Source of the DNA: a virus
Reading direction: 5' to 3' (one strand)
DNA length: 64,000 bases
Virus record (IMG/VR): IMGVR_UViG_3300029268_000006
Location: 1-64,000 of that record
Part shown: positions 25,478 to 33,562 of the stretch, piece by piece
How the letters are laid out: every line of letters begins with the position of its first letter
Position numbering within the stretch: position 1 is the stretch's first letter
Program-made: the position numbers and the translations under genes
The notes under the pieces: model-generated
What the model was told of the DNA's origin: nothing
The model's input: the letters and a program-made list of their open reading frames with translations, nothing else
The model's database searches: none

Positions 25478-26203
25478 GTGATTTATAAAAAAATTGAAGA
25501 TTTTGAAAGTGCAATATGTGAGGGATTGATTCATACTCATAATATAGAATCTTCAGTACATATGTTAAGTAATTGGTATGAAGTTATGACGAAATATTTT
25601 CACATTGATATTTTAGATAATGATACTTTTAAAATTATAATAAAAGATATTATTACAACAAGTTTATTTAAAGTTTTGATAAGAGATATAAATAATTTGG
25701 GTTATTTTTCATCTTTAATATATTTAGAAAATGATGGTAATATGATTAATCGTTTTGAATATAATTACGATAAAATTAATAATATCATAATGAGTAAAAA
25801 CATAATTGGAATTGAAATTATATGTGAAAAAAAATTTGATGATGAAATAAAAATATTAAATAAATTGTATCATGTTTGTAGAAAACAAAGTATAGAAAAA
25901 ATATTAAAAAATGGGTTATGTCCAAAATCAAAAAAAAGAATTAGTAATCATCCAGAAAGAATTTATTTTTGCTTAGATATACAAAGTTGTGAGGATTTAA
26001 TAAATAGATTCGAAATGAATGATACAATTAAAAAATTACCAGAACAAAAATATAAAATTTTGGAAATAGATATACCAAAATTGAAATCAGATTATTTTGA
26101 AATAAATAAAGAAATTATATTTAGAAAAGATCCAAATATGAATAAAAATGGAATTTATACTTATGATAATATTCCAAAGGAATATGTAAAAATAAATAAA
26201 TAA
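25478..26203 (+). CDS. ADP-ribosyltransferase-like protein
   Basis: 241 residues, GTG start directly after the preceding stop. The N-terminal half ('IEDFESAICEGLIHTHNIE', 'SNWYEVMTKYFHIDIL') is unrecognised. The C-terminal half 'LYHVCRKQSIEKILKNGL', 'RIYFCLDIQSC', 'ILEIDIPKL' and 'GIYTYDNIPKEYVKI' follows the same plan as both halves of the protein at 21013. It lacks an obvious capsid tag. Possible ADP-ribosylation of host or phage targets is inference. Confidence 0.45.
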   Translation: MIYKKIEDFESAICEGLIHTHNIESSVHMLSNWYEVMTKYFHIDILDNDTFKIIIKDIITTSLFKVLIRDINNLGYFSSLIYLENDGNMINRFEYNYDKINNIIMSKNIIGIEIICEKKFDDEIKILNKLYHVCRKQSIEKILKNGLCPKSKKRISNHPERIYFCLDIQSCEDLINRFEMNDTIKKLPEQKYKILEIDIPKLKSDYFEINKEIIFRKDPNMNKNGIYTYDNIPKEYVKINK

Positions 26204-26208
26204 AAATT

Positions 26209-27156
26209 ATGACAGAAGAAAAAATTAAACAAGAAGATCCTTTAACAAAGTATTTACAACAAGAAACAACAACAAAAACGGAATCAGTTCCAATCGATTC
26301 GGTTGATTACGAAATGTCAAATGAGAATTTATTAGATTATTTGACTGTTGATTTAAACGCTTTACCAGCTGGAGTGTTTTACAAGCCCGGAACTAAAATT
26401 ATGATAAGAGCGGCAAGTGTTTCTGAAGTTCAGGCGTATTCTGCGATTGTAAATGAAAATTTAGTGGATGTTACAGAAAAAATGAATGAAATGTTATCAC
26501 GTTGTATTCGTATTAAATTTCCAAATGGGTTATTGGGATCATATAAAGATTTAAGGGATAATGATAGAATTTTTTTAATTTTTATGGTTAGAGAATTAAC
26601 ATTTCAAAAAAATGTAAATTTAGCAAAAGATGTTAAATGTGGTGAATGTGATCACGAATTTAAAATTCAATATCGTGCAACACCAAATAAAGAATATCCA
26701 AAAACATTTGTTAATCATGAAACTAATAATGATTTAAAACAATTTTTTAATACAAATGAAAGAGTTTTTGAATTTAATGTTAATGGAAAAATATGGAAAA
26801 TAGCACCACCGACAATTAGTTTACAGGAAGCGTTTTTTAAATCAATAAAAGACTCAGTTCAAAACGGAAAAACACCAAATGTTTCTTTTATGAAAATCAT
26901 TCCATATACTTTAACACATTTAAGAACAATATCAGAAGATGGAATTAAAGCGAAGGAAGAAGAATTTAAGAAGATGGATATGGAAGAGTTTCAATTTTTA
27001 AATCAAGCTGTTGAAAAATTACAATTTGGTATTAAAGAATTAGAAACAAAATGTCCATCGTGTGGGTTGGAGGTCCACACCGAATTTACGTTTCCCGAAG
27101 GAGCCTCAAGTATTTTCGTTATTCCAAGTATCTTTGACAAGTTTACGAAAAAATAA
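26209..27156 (+). CDS. Baseplate hub assembly protein (T4 gp26-like) with zinc ribbon
   Basis: 315 residues. 'AGVFYKPGTKIMIRAASVSE', 'MLSRCIRIKFPNGLLGSYKD' and 'NDRIFLIFMVRELTF' are typical of the T4-type gp26 baseplate protein family. Two Cys pairs (CGECDHEF and CPSCGLEVHTEF) frame a zinc-ribbon region. It ends with 'IFVIPSIFDKFTKK'. Followed at once by a small ORF in the +1 frame, as is often seen for gp26/gp51-type pairs. Confidence 0.6.
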   Translation: MTEEKIKQEDPLTKYLQQETTTKTESVPIDSVDYEMSNENLLDYLTVDLNALPAGVFYKPGTKIMIRAASVSEVQAYSAIVNENLVDVTEKMNEMLSRCIRIKFPNGLLGSYKDLRDNDRIFLIFMVRELTFQKNVNLAKDVKCGECDHEFKIQYRATPNKEYPKTFVNHETNNDLKQFFNTNERVFEFNVNGKIWKIAPPTISLQEAFFKSIKDSVQNGKTPNVSFMKIIPYTLTHLRTISEDGIKAKEEEFKKMDMEEFQFLNQAVEKLQFGIKELETKCPSCGLEVHTEFTFPEGASSIFVIPSIFDKFTKK

Positions 27157-27166
27157 ATTTGAATTC

Positions 27167-27382
27167 ATGTATCAAATGAGACAACCAACATCTGTTGTTG
27201 ATAGTTGGCCTTATTATGAATTTGAAGATTATATAAATTTATTAAATGAAAGACACGAAGAAGAGAAAAAACATAGAGATAAACAGGAAACAGAACAAGG
27301 AAAAGGTGTTCCAAATTTTGGAAACTTATCCAATTTGACAAAATCTTTTAATCCTAGTAGTTTTAAACTTCCAAAATTCTAA
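27167..27382 (+). CDS. Small baseplate/tail assembly protein (gp51-like position)
   Basis: 71 residues from the ATG at 27167. 'MRQPTSVVDSWPYYEFEDYI' plus 'LLNERHEEEKKHRDKQE' is helical, then a Gly/Asn-rich tail ending 'SSFKLPKF'. The frame is open upstream into the preceding gene, and 'KFEF' just before the Met looks coding, so it may also be made as a frameshift extension of the gp26-like protein. Confidence 0.55.
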   Translation: MYQMRQPTSVVDSWPYYEFEDYINLLNERHEEEKKHRDKQETEQGKGVPNFGNLSNLTKSFNPSSFKLPKF

Positions 27383-27394
27383 AATGATTATGAA

Positions 27395-28282
27395 ATGATG
27401 ATTAAGAATTTAAAATATTTGAAAAAATTTGAAAATTTTCAAGAAAAATCTGTTCCGATTTTGTTGAAAAAAATTTCATTGATTATAAGAAAAGATATTG
27501 TTGATAGTGGTAATAAATCTTTTAAAAAATCATATTCAATAGATGGTATTGATTTTATTATAATTGTAAATTATAAGTTTGGTGAACATCAACCATATTA
27601 TTCAAATGTTAATATTTATAGTATATTATCAGATCCCGAAAAATATATTGAAATACCGATTAATGTGGTTGATAATGATATAAATATTGATTATTTAATG
27701 TCAATTATTTTACACGAATTAAGACATATATATGATATTTATACTGTGGTGGATGATATTGAAATGAATGAATTTTTAAAAATTTATGGATTTGATAAAT
27801 TTAAAGGAACTGATTTTTCTTATTTTACAAATTTAATATATTTATCATTAGAACACGAACTTATTGCACGTCATAATATGTTATATGAATTATTTAGATG
27901 GATTAATATTACAGATAAATTATATGAGATATTTAAAAAATCTTACACTTATGTTGCATTAAATAATTTTAATCATGTAAAATTTATAAATATGTATAAT
28001 TTTTCACAATTACTTATTTTCACCGAAAATTTTATAAATCATATAAAAGGTGATGAAATAATAAATAATGAAAATGATTTGATTTTATATTATAAAAAAT
28101 GGGAAGAATTTTTTATAAATAAATCAAACGAATTTATGATATATGTAGATGAATTATTAAATGATGTTATTGATGATGTTGTTAATGATAAAGTTTATGA
28201 AAGATTATGTGGTTATGTTTCATATAATGAAGATATTAATAATAAAGTTTCATTAAAAATGTTTGAAAAAATGATAAAATAA
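27395..28282 (+). CDS. Putative zinc metalloprotease with capsid-tag-like start
   Basis: 295 residues. 'MIKNLKYLKKFENFQE' resembles the tag peptides here. The HExxH motif is in 'SIILHELRHIYDIY' (about residue 113), with a downstream 'SLEHELIARHNMLYEL' that could give the third ligand. The rest is helical and AT-rich. A protease delivered with the DNA, or a morphogenetic protease, would fit; neither is shown. Confidence 0.5.
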   Translation: MMIKNLKYLKKFENFQEKSVPILLKKISLIIRKDIVDSGNKSFKKSYSIDGIDFIIIVNYKFGEHQPYYSNVNIYSILSDPEKYIEIPINVVDNDINIDYLMSIILHELRHIYDIYTVVDDIEMNEFLKIYGFDKFKGTDFSYFTNLIYLSLEHELIARHNMLYELFRWINITDKLYEIFKKSYTYVALNNFNHVKFINMYNFSQLLIFTENFINHIKGDEIINNENDLILYYKKWEEFFINKSNEFMIYVDELLNDVIDDVVNDKVYERLCGYVSYNEDINNKVSLKMFEKMIK

Positions 28283-28297
28283 AAATGAATATCATTT

Positions 28298-28310
28298 TTT
28301 AATATATAAT
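28298..28310 (+). promoter_or_regulatory. Candidate phage late promoter (TTTAATATATAAT)
   Basis: 20 nt before the ATG at 28331. Confidence 0.5.
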
Positions 28311-28330
28311 GGAAATATAAATGATATTAA

Positions 28331-29197
28331 ATGAATAAGAAGATAGTTTTCTTTGATTTGGACGGTTCTTTGTGGAATAATGATAACGATATATGGATCA
28401 TAGACAAAGAACGTCCTAGCAAACCTGTGGTGGTTTTAAACCCAATTGAATTTGCATTAATTAAAAGGGGACATTATAAGAAAGATAATATTGTTTTGGA
28501 TTATAATGGTCAATGTTTTTATATTAGTGAAGAATTATCAAAACGTATCCAGAAAAAAGTCAAAACAGAAAATATGGAACGTTTTGGTATATCTTTAATG
28601 CCATTTGTTAGTAAAGAATTGCTTAATAAATCAAAAATTGAATTTCTATTAAAAAATATAGAACATTTAAGATTTGATAAATTTGTTGATATTGGAATAT
28701 TAACAGCAAGATCCAATCAAAGAACCAGTTCAGATCAATTAAACAAATTAAGATTGGAATTAAAAAACATAAATATTGATTTGAAAAAAATTTATTTTGT
28801 TGGTACTAGTGTTAATACCGGACAAAATTACATGAATAAAATAAATATTTTACTTGAACATTTAATTGGTTTTAAAATTAAAACAGGTAAATTTGTATCA
28901 TTGAAACAAGATTGGTATCCCAATGTTAGTTTTTATGATGATGATACCCAAAACATTTTTTATGCAAATGATATTCAAAAATTCTTCGAAGAAATAATAA
29001 GAAAAACTGATGATGAAATGTTACATCTGATAATGGAAAGATTAGATACAGTTAAAATTCAACTGGATAATTATTTAGTAACTTCAAACGATATAAATAG
29101 ATTTGTTAAATCAACAGTAATATTACAAAAACCAATGAGATTTCCTATAAGAGAAAGAATGAAATATATTAAGGATTTTAAAGGTTTTAAATTGTGA
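28331..29197 (+). CDS. HAD-superfamily phosphatase
   Basis: 288 residues. Motif I 'IVFFDLDGSLWNND' (DxDxS), motif II 'IGILTARSNQ', and motif IV 'SFYDDDTQN' are all present in order, with a ~100-residue cap between I and II. The C-terminal ~80 residues are helical. Substrate unknown; a nucleotide or polynucleotide 3'-phosphatase role would suit a phage with RNA repair genes. Confidence 0.65.
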   Translation: MNKKIVFFDLDGSLWNNDNDIWIIDKERPSKPVVVLNPIEFALIKRGHYKKDNIVLDYNGQCFYISEELSKRIQKKVKTENMERFGISLMPFVSKELLNKSKIEFLLKNIEHLRFDKFVDIGILTARSNQRTSSDQLNKLRLELKNINIDLKKIYFVGTSVNTGQNYMNKINILLEHLIGFKIKTGKFVSLKQDWYPNVSFYDDDTQNIFYANDIQKFFEEIIRKTDDEMLHLIMERLDTVKIQLDNYLVTSNDINRFVKSTVILQKPMRFPIRERMKYIKDFKGFKL

Positions 29198-29260
29198 ATT
29201 CAAAAGAAATCTACGACATCTTTAGTAAATGAATTTTGATGAAATGGTCTTTAAATAATT

Positions 29261-29509
29261 TCATATCGTGAATTCTATTCCAAGTTCATCGTACTTTTCA
29301 ATCCAAAGTAGTGTTAGAAAATCATTAAGTTTTTTATATTTTTCATCAATAAATTTGTTTTTACATATCGGTTTAAACATTTTAAAATATAAATCTATGA
29401 GTTTTCTGGAATTTTTAAGATGTTCTTCTTTTACACATGAATCAATAGTATCTACAATTTTATAAAATGATTCAAATTCGTTTGGTTTTTTATTACTTGA
29501 TATTTTCAT
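29261..29509 (-). CDS. Small helical hypothetical protein
   Basis: 82 residues, mostly helical ('FYKIVDTIDSCVKEEHLKN', 'YKKLNDFLTLLWIEKYDEL'). Start is 2 nt after the stop of the PTH2-like gene, so the two form an operon. No family recognised. Confidence 0.5.
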   Translation of the reverse strand: MKISSNKKPNEFESFYKIVDTIDSCVKEEHLKNSRKLIDLYFKMFKPICKNKFIDEKYKKLNDFLTLLWIEKYDELGIEFTI

Positions 29510-29510
29510 T

Positions 29511-30065
29511 TTAAGCCAATTTTTTACCGTAAATTAATTCTTTCAATTTTGCGTTTTGTTGTCCACCAACAAGATGAACCCAACTTAAAAATTCTGTATT
29601 CAAGTTTTCAGATTCATCATATGGTGGTTCCATTTCTTTTTCATCGTCAGATAAATGATAAAACTCAGAAACCCATTTAATAAAAGGTGGATATGTTTCC
29701 CAATCAAAAACTTTTTCATCACAAATGAAACAAAGAGATGAAAGTGAATTGTTTAAATCAGGTTCACGAAAAGATGAAAATGGGATTTTATTATCAATGA
29801 GATATCTTTCGTATAATTCCATTGTTCCCAATTTGGATTCATCAATATAAATATTTTTATCACCGTGAACAATTCCATCATTACTTACGCCACCATTGAG
29901 TAAAATAAAAGTTTTATGGTTATTAAACCAATCCTTATATAATTTGGTTTTTCCAAATTGATTTGAATATTCTTGTGAACAATGTCCGGCTTGTATCCCT
30001 TTATCAATTGTTCCAATGTTTCCCATAACAAAAAAATACATTCTTAATTCTTTTTCTTTTTTCAT
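29511..30065 (-). CDS. PTH2-like peptidyl-tRNA hydrolase domain protein
   Basis: 184 residues. 'MYFFVMGNIGTIDKGIQAGH' with 'CSQEY' matches the 'VVR.DLGMGKGKIAAQCSHA' signature of PTH2. It continues with 'TFILLNGG' (K.VVL), 'LYERYLIDNKIPFSSFREPD' and 'SSLCFICDEKV', in the order of that fold. It may release tRNA from stalled peptides or be a tRNA-binding relative. The catalytic Lys-Asp arrangement is not certain here. Confidence 0.5.
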   Translation of the reverse strand: MKKEKELRMYFFVMGNIGTIDKGIQAGHCSQEYSNQFGKTKLYKDWFNNHKTFILLNGGVSNDGIVHGDKNIYIDESKLGTMELYERYLIDNKIPFSSFREPDLNNSLSSLCFICDEKVFDWETYPPFIKWVSEFYHLSDDEKEMEPPYDESENLNTEFLSWVHLVGGQQNAKLKELIYGKKLA

Positions 30066-30105
30066 TTATTTATACTTATAGTATGATTGTGAATACAAAA
30101 TTAAA

Positions 30106-30489
30106 CTATTCTTCAAAATTTTCAAATAAAACAGAAATTGCTTCTCTGATGGTTGGTTTCCAATTATCTTTTTCTACAAAAAAGGTAAGACTACAATCTG
30201 ATGGTACTGTTGATACAGAACTGTATCCATCTGTTCCCATAGCAAAGTTTCCATTATCATCGTATAAAATAGAAGCATCACCACCCAATTTTGTCAATGT
30301 TTCAAGAATGAAATCGACTGGTAAGTTTTTATGATGTAGTGATAATAAATCGTGAATTTCTTCACCCAATTCATCAATTTCTTTTGGTTCTTCCATATCG
30401 TAATCCAGTGTTTCTTCGTTCCAACTATTTTCGTATTGGTTAAGAAATGATTCACGAATTTTTAATTTATTTTCTATAATATTTATCAT
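30106..30489 (-). CDS. Small acidic hypothetical protein
   Basis: 127 residues from the ATG at 30489, which avoids overlap with the gene upstream. Acidic ('YDMEEPKEIDELGEEIHDLL'), followed by 'LGGDASILYDDNGNFAMGTD' and 'EKDNWKPTIREAISVLFENF'. No family recognised. Confidence 0.55.
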   Translation of the reverse strand: MINIIENKLKIRESFLNQYENSWNEETLDYDMEEPKEIDELGEEIHDLLSLHHKNLPVDFILETLTKLGGDASILYDDNGNFAMGTDGYSSVSTVPSDCSLTFFVEKDNWKPTIREAISVLFENFEE

Positions 30490-30503
30490 AATTATATTAT
30501 TTT

Positions 30504-31862
30504 TTATTTTTGATAATCTAAACCACATTCCAAAGTGGAATTCAGTTCTTTTTTAATATAATCCAAATACCATTTTCCAAAATCGGATTTGATGTCATCA
30601 GAATTTGTATCTTTAAAAAATTGTTCATTTTTTTCTTTACGATATTCAGTAATAACATTACCCAATTCTTTTCCTTTTAATCCAGACCATTCCATCACCA
30701 ATTCACCATTGAATTTAGCCCTTATCTTTTGATTATCTTCATCTTTCTTTTTCAAAATTTCAATTTGTTCAAGAAAATGAACTTCCGGAAAACTGGAATC
30801 GATTAAATTCAATACATCATTTGTTAATTTTTCATTATCGAATTGAAAATCTTTAATATATTCCAAAAATTTATTAAAAGTTGGACGTTTCTTGTTTCTT
30901 TTTCTATCATCTTGATTTAAATTTTCCAAGAAAAATATTTGTGGTTTAAAATATTTACATGAAATAATCCAATCATAAATTTCTTCTAATGTTTCAAATC
31001 CATTATATTTACGATTAATGTCCAATCCCATAAATGGAAACATTTTATTTATATCTTTTGTGATTAAAATTTCACCCAATTTATTAGACAGTGATTTATT
31101 GAAAATGATAGCATATAATCCATCTGGTCTATATTTTAAATATCCACGAATAGTATTATCATATTTTTTAATTAATCCCATTTTATATCCTTTTTTTGTA
31201 TAACTTTCAATTTCTTTTTTTAAAACGTATAAATTTTTATTTCCGTTATTCATCCAAGTTTTACCATAAGATGAATTATCATTTCCACAATTTTTACCTT
31301 TTTTTGATAATGATAATTTATTTTTTGTTTCTTCTGACATTGGTATATTTTTGTTCCAAGGTATATTACCGATGTTTTTTCCTTTTGTTGCTTTTGATAT
31401 TTTTATACGAGTTTCTTCTGATGTTAAATGTCCTGTTTGTGTTTTAAATTTATCTTTTTGTTCTTGAGTCCATTTTTTACCTTTATTATATTCGGATAAT
31501 TTTAATTTTGTAATATCAGATAATTTTTTCCCTTTATGTTTTTTAGATATTTTTTCTTTTGTTTCATTAGAATGTTTATACCATTTTCTATTTTCTATTG
31601 TTTTTTTATATATTTCATTCTTTTTTTCTTCTGAATATCCTTTGATAACATTTCCACCATCACCACCTTTTGCTATATTATAAAATTGATTCGATTCACA
31701 TGCTTTGTAAAAATCAATCCAATATTTTTCTTTTTCCTTTAATTCTTCCGATGTATTACAATGTTCAATTATTTCTTTTTTGAAATTTTCTTTACCATAT
31801 TTTTTTACAGATCTAGTTAAATGTATTCCAGAACCAAAATAATTTGAATCATTTTTTTCATC
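30504..31862 (-). pseudogene. Decayed GIY-YIG endonuclease fused in frame to the 3' half of a nucleotidyltransferase
   Basis: The frame is open for ~452 codons but the first in-frame ATG is at 31340. Codons down to that Met read as a GIY-YIG enzyme lacking its GIY and YIG strands: 'NYFGSGIHLTRSVKKYGKEN', 'EKYWIDFYKACESNQFYNIA' and 'KGGDGGN'. NUMOD3 repeats follow ('SEETRIKISKATKGKNIGN'), then 'KTWMNNGNKNLYVLKKEIES'. About 31145 onward is a different protein: 'YLKYRPDGLYAIIFNK', 'FETLEEIYDWIISCKYF', 'FNGELVMEWSGLKGKELG'. That is the C-terminal part of the nucleotidyltransferase begun at 31922-32332. The endonuclease part is dead. A product starting at 31340 could still be made. Confidence 0.65.
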
Positions 31863-31873
31863 TTAAATTACCA

Positions 31874-31907
31874 TTATGATTTTTATTTTTATATATAAAA
31901 ATCATAA
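31874..31907. terminator. 13-bp perfect inverted repeat at the insertion boundary
   Basis: TTATGATTTTTAT pairs with ATAAAAATCATAA across an 8-nt loop, between the nucleotidyltransferase 5' half and the endonuclease remnant. It has little GC and could be a weak terminator or the end of the inserted element. Confidence 0.5.
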
Positions 31908-31921
31908 GGTTCGTTATCGGG

Positions 31922-32332
31922 TCATTCTTCAAATTTTATAGATCTAAATAATTTTCCCAACAAATTACTTGTTGGGTCGTAATCCATCCAAAATTTAGTG
32001 GATTCCCAAACAGATTCAGCGACCGGAATTAAATCAATTTGAAATTGTTCAAAATCAAAAGTTGTTGTTCCATCATTTACCACAATTTCATTTGGTGATA
32101 AATGTTTATCGATTTCTTTACGAATATTTATACCTTTATTATAAAACTGATTATCTACTTTCAATAGAATATCCATATCACCATGATCCGGTTTGGTATG
32201 GTAAAATTTCAGAACATAAATTTCAGTTCCAAAAATTTCTTTCAATTTCGGAATTAAACGACTTTGAATGTCATAAAACTGTTCTGTCGTTTTACGCTCG
32301 GTGAATGTATGCTTTAACGCCTTTCCTCCCAT
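31922..32332 (-). CDS. Nucleotidyltransferase, N-terminal half of a split gene
   Basis: 136 residues. 'MGGKALKH' at the start and 'FYHTKPDHGDMDILLKVD' (DxD metal-binding pair of the pol-beta-type nucleotidyltransferase fold) identify the catalytic half. 'DFEQFQIDLIPVAE' supplies the third Asp. It stops after 'LLGKLFRSIKFEE', where an intact protein would continue into 'KYRPDGLYAII' now found at ~31145. Substrate unknown; RNA tailing or repair is possible. Whether the two halves assemble is not known. Confidence 0.65.
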   Translation of the reverse strand: MGGKALKHTFTERKTTEQFYDIQSRLIPKLKEIFGTEIYVLKFYHTKPDHGDMDILLKVDNQFYNKGINIRKEIDKHLSPNEIVVNDGTTTFDFEQFQIDLIPVAESVWESTKFWMDYDPTSNLLGKLFRSIKFEE

Positions 32333-32625
32333 TATTTCAAAAGTTTTATTTGTTTCATATATTTTTTGAATATTTTTATGTCAGGTGTTGTGATCCAATC
32401 CTTATTGTTTTGTAAATCATCTTCACTATTATAAATATAATATATGGTTTGATGTGAAAATAATAATGTATTGTTTTTTTGTCTTTTATATTTATTCCAC
32501 AATTTTTTATCCGATGTTATTAAACAAGGGATTTTATCGTTTGCTAAATCTGATTCACTTCTATAAACATAGAATGTGGTTTGAGCTAAAAAAATTTTAC
32601 CGTTTATTATTTCACGAACTACCAT
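32332..32625 (-). CDS. Hypothetical protein with two internal repeats
   Basis: 97 residues from the ATG at 32625, adjacent to the stop of the upstream gene. Two ~40-residue repeats: 'TTFYVYRSESDLANDKIPCL' and 'QTIYYIYNSEDDLQNNKDWI', each followed by a basic '..K.WNKYKRQ'/'..KIFKKYMKQ' segment. No family recognised. Its stop overlaps the start of the nucleotidyltransferase. Confidence 0.5.
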   Translation of the reverse strand: MVVREIINGKIFLAQTTFYVYRSESDLANDKIPCLITSDKKLWNKYKRQKNNTLLFSHQTIYYIYNSEDDLQNNKDWITTPDIKIFKKYMKQIKLLK

Positions 32626-32626
32626 T

Positions 32627-32923
32627 TCACCCCCATTGACTTCTAAGTTCGTCCCCTGCATCATCATCCCCATCTAACCAATTGGCTGCCATTGTAGCGG
32701 AATTATTCATATCATAAACTTCATCCGGATTCCATTGATCATAAACTTCATCCGGATTCCATTGATCATCAACTTGATCGGTGTCCATTTCTTCTTCAAT
32801 GACTTGAATTTGAGCATCAAGTTGTGCATGATTATCTTCCCCAAAAAAATTAAAGTGTGGGGCCTTTTCTTTTTGTCCTTCTAATAAGGAAACCATTTCA
32901 TTTCTTTCGGCAAGTGTTCTCAT
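32627..32923 (-). CDS. Acidic hypothetical protein with DQWNPDEVY repeat
   Basis: 98 residues, very acidic. Starts MRTLAERNEMVSLLEG. A nonapeptide DQWNPDEVY is duplicated through a perfect 27-bp DNA repeat (32711-32764). A TAGTTTTGTAAT box is 23 nt upstream. Function unknown. Confidence 0.5.
   Translation of the reverse strand: MRTLAERNEMVSLLEGQKEKAPHFNFFGEDNHAQLDAQIQVIEEEMDTDQVDDQWNPDEVYDQWNPDEVYDMNNSATMAANWLDGDDDAGDELRSQWG
32711..32764 (-). repeat. Perfect 27-bp tandem duplication
   Basis: Two identical 27-bp units, followed by a diverged partial third, in the acidic protein gene. Confidence 0.85.
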
Positions 32924-32946
32924 AATATTTTTATATTTTTATTTGA

Positions 32947-32958
32947 ATTACAAAACTA
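32947..32958 (-). promoter_or_regulatory. Candidate host-type promoter box (TAGTTTTGTAAT)
   Basis: TAnnTTTG-type box 23 nt before the ATG at 32923. A late-type AATAATATATAA box for the divergent gene at 33014 lies beside it. Confidence 0.35.
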
Positions 32959-33013
32959 CAACAAACTTTTGAAATAAAAAAATAATATATAAAATAAATC
33001 AAATTAATTTAAT

Positions 33014-33436
33014 ATGAAAAATTATAAGAATTTCATTAACGAAGAAATGGTAAGTTTCGATACCGTTTTTAAAACAGAAGTTAGTGATGTAACAATATAT
33101 GGATTGGAAGAAACATTATCTAATAGTCCAGATGATGTGGATATAAGTCCAAGTAATGCAATTGTAACTTGGAATTTACAACCGGATATGAGACAAGATA
33201 GAATAAAATCTATGGATTTAGTTGTTACAAGAATAGAATGTCAAATTGAATGGAGTATTTATAAAGAAGGTTTGAATAATGCTAGACTTAAAGATAATTA
33301 TATTTATTTTGATACTGATTCACAAGATTTTAAAGATTGGGAAATAGATCCACATATAGATTTTGAAACAGATGGTGGTGTTTGTCCAGATTGTGTGGAA
33401 ATTGATTATAATTACAAAAAGATTACTATTACTTAA
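33014..33436 (+). CDS. Capsid-targeted internal protein
   Basis: 140 residues. 'MKNYKNFINE|E' is a clear T4-style capsid-targeting peptide with an I-x-E site. The mature part is acidic and beta-rich ('SPSNAIVTWNLQPDMRQDRI', 'VTRIECQIEWSIYKEG') and ends with 'GGVCPDCVEIDYNYKKITIT'. No enzyme motif seen. A late-type box lies 20 nt upstream. Confidence 0.55.
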   Translation: MKNYKNFINEEMVSFDTVFKTEVSDVTIYGLEETLSNSPDDVDISPSNAIVTWNLQPDMRQDRIKSMDLVVTRIECQIEWSIYKEGLNNARLKDNYIYFDTDSQDFKDWEIDPHIDFETDGGVCPDCVEIDYNYKKITIT

Positions 33437-33562
33437 TTTTCTGATTTTACAAATGAAAGTCCAGAATTAATTACAGAAATTTTCAAATCAATTTTTATTT
33501 TAAATCCGGGATAATGATTTGATTAAAAATGAAGTCATAGACGAAAAAGAATTTTATATAGT

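Noticed and set aside
30083-30334. 83-codon plus-strand frame
   Set aside because: Shadow of the minus-strand acidic protein, which has a proper start and operon context.
30504-32332. Group I intron in the nucleotidyltransferase
   Set aside because: Only ~70 nt separate the 5' half from the endonuclease frame, that frame runs straight into the 3' half, and no intron core stems were recognised. Simple insertion fits better, though RNA evidence would decide.
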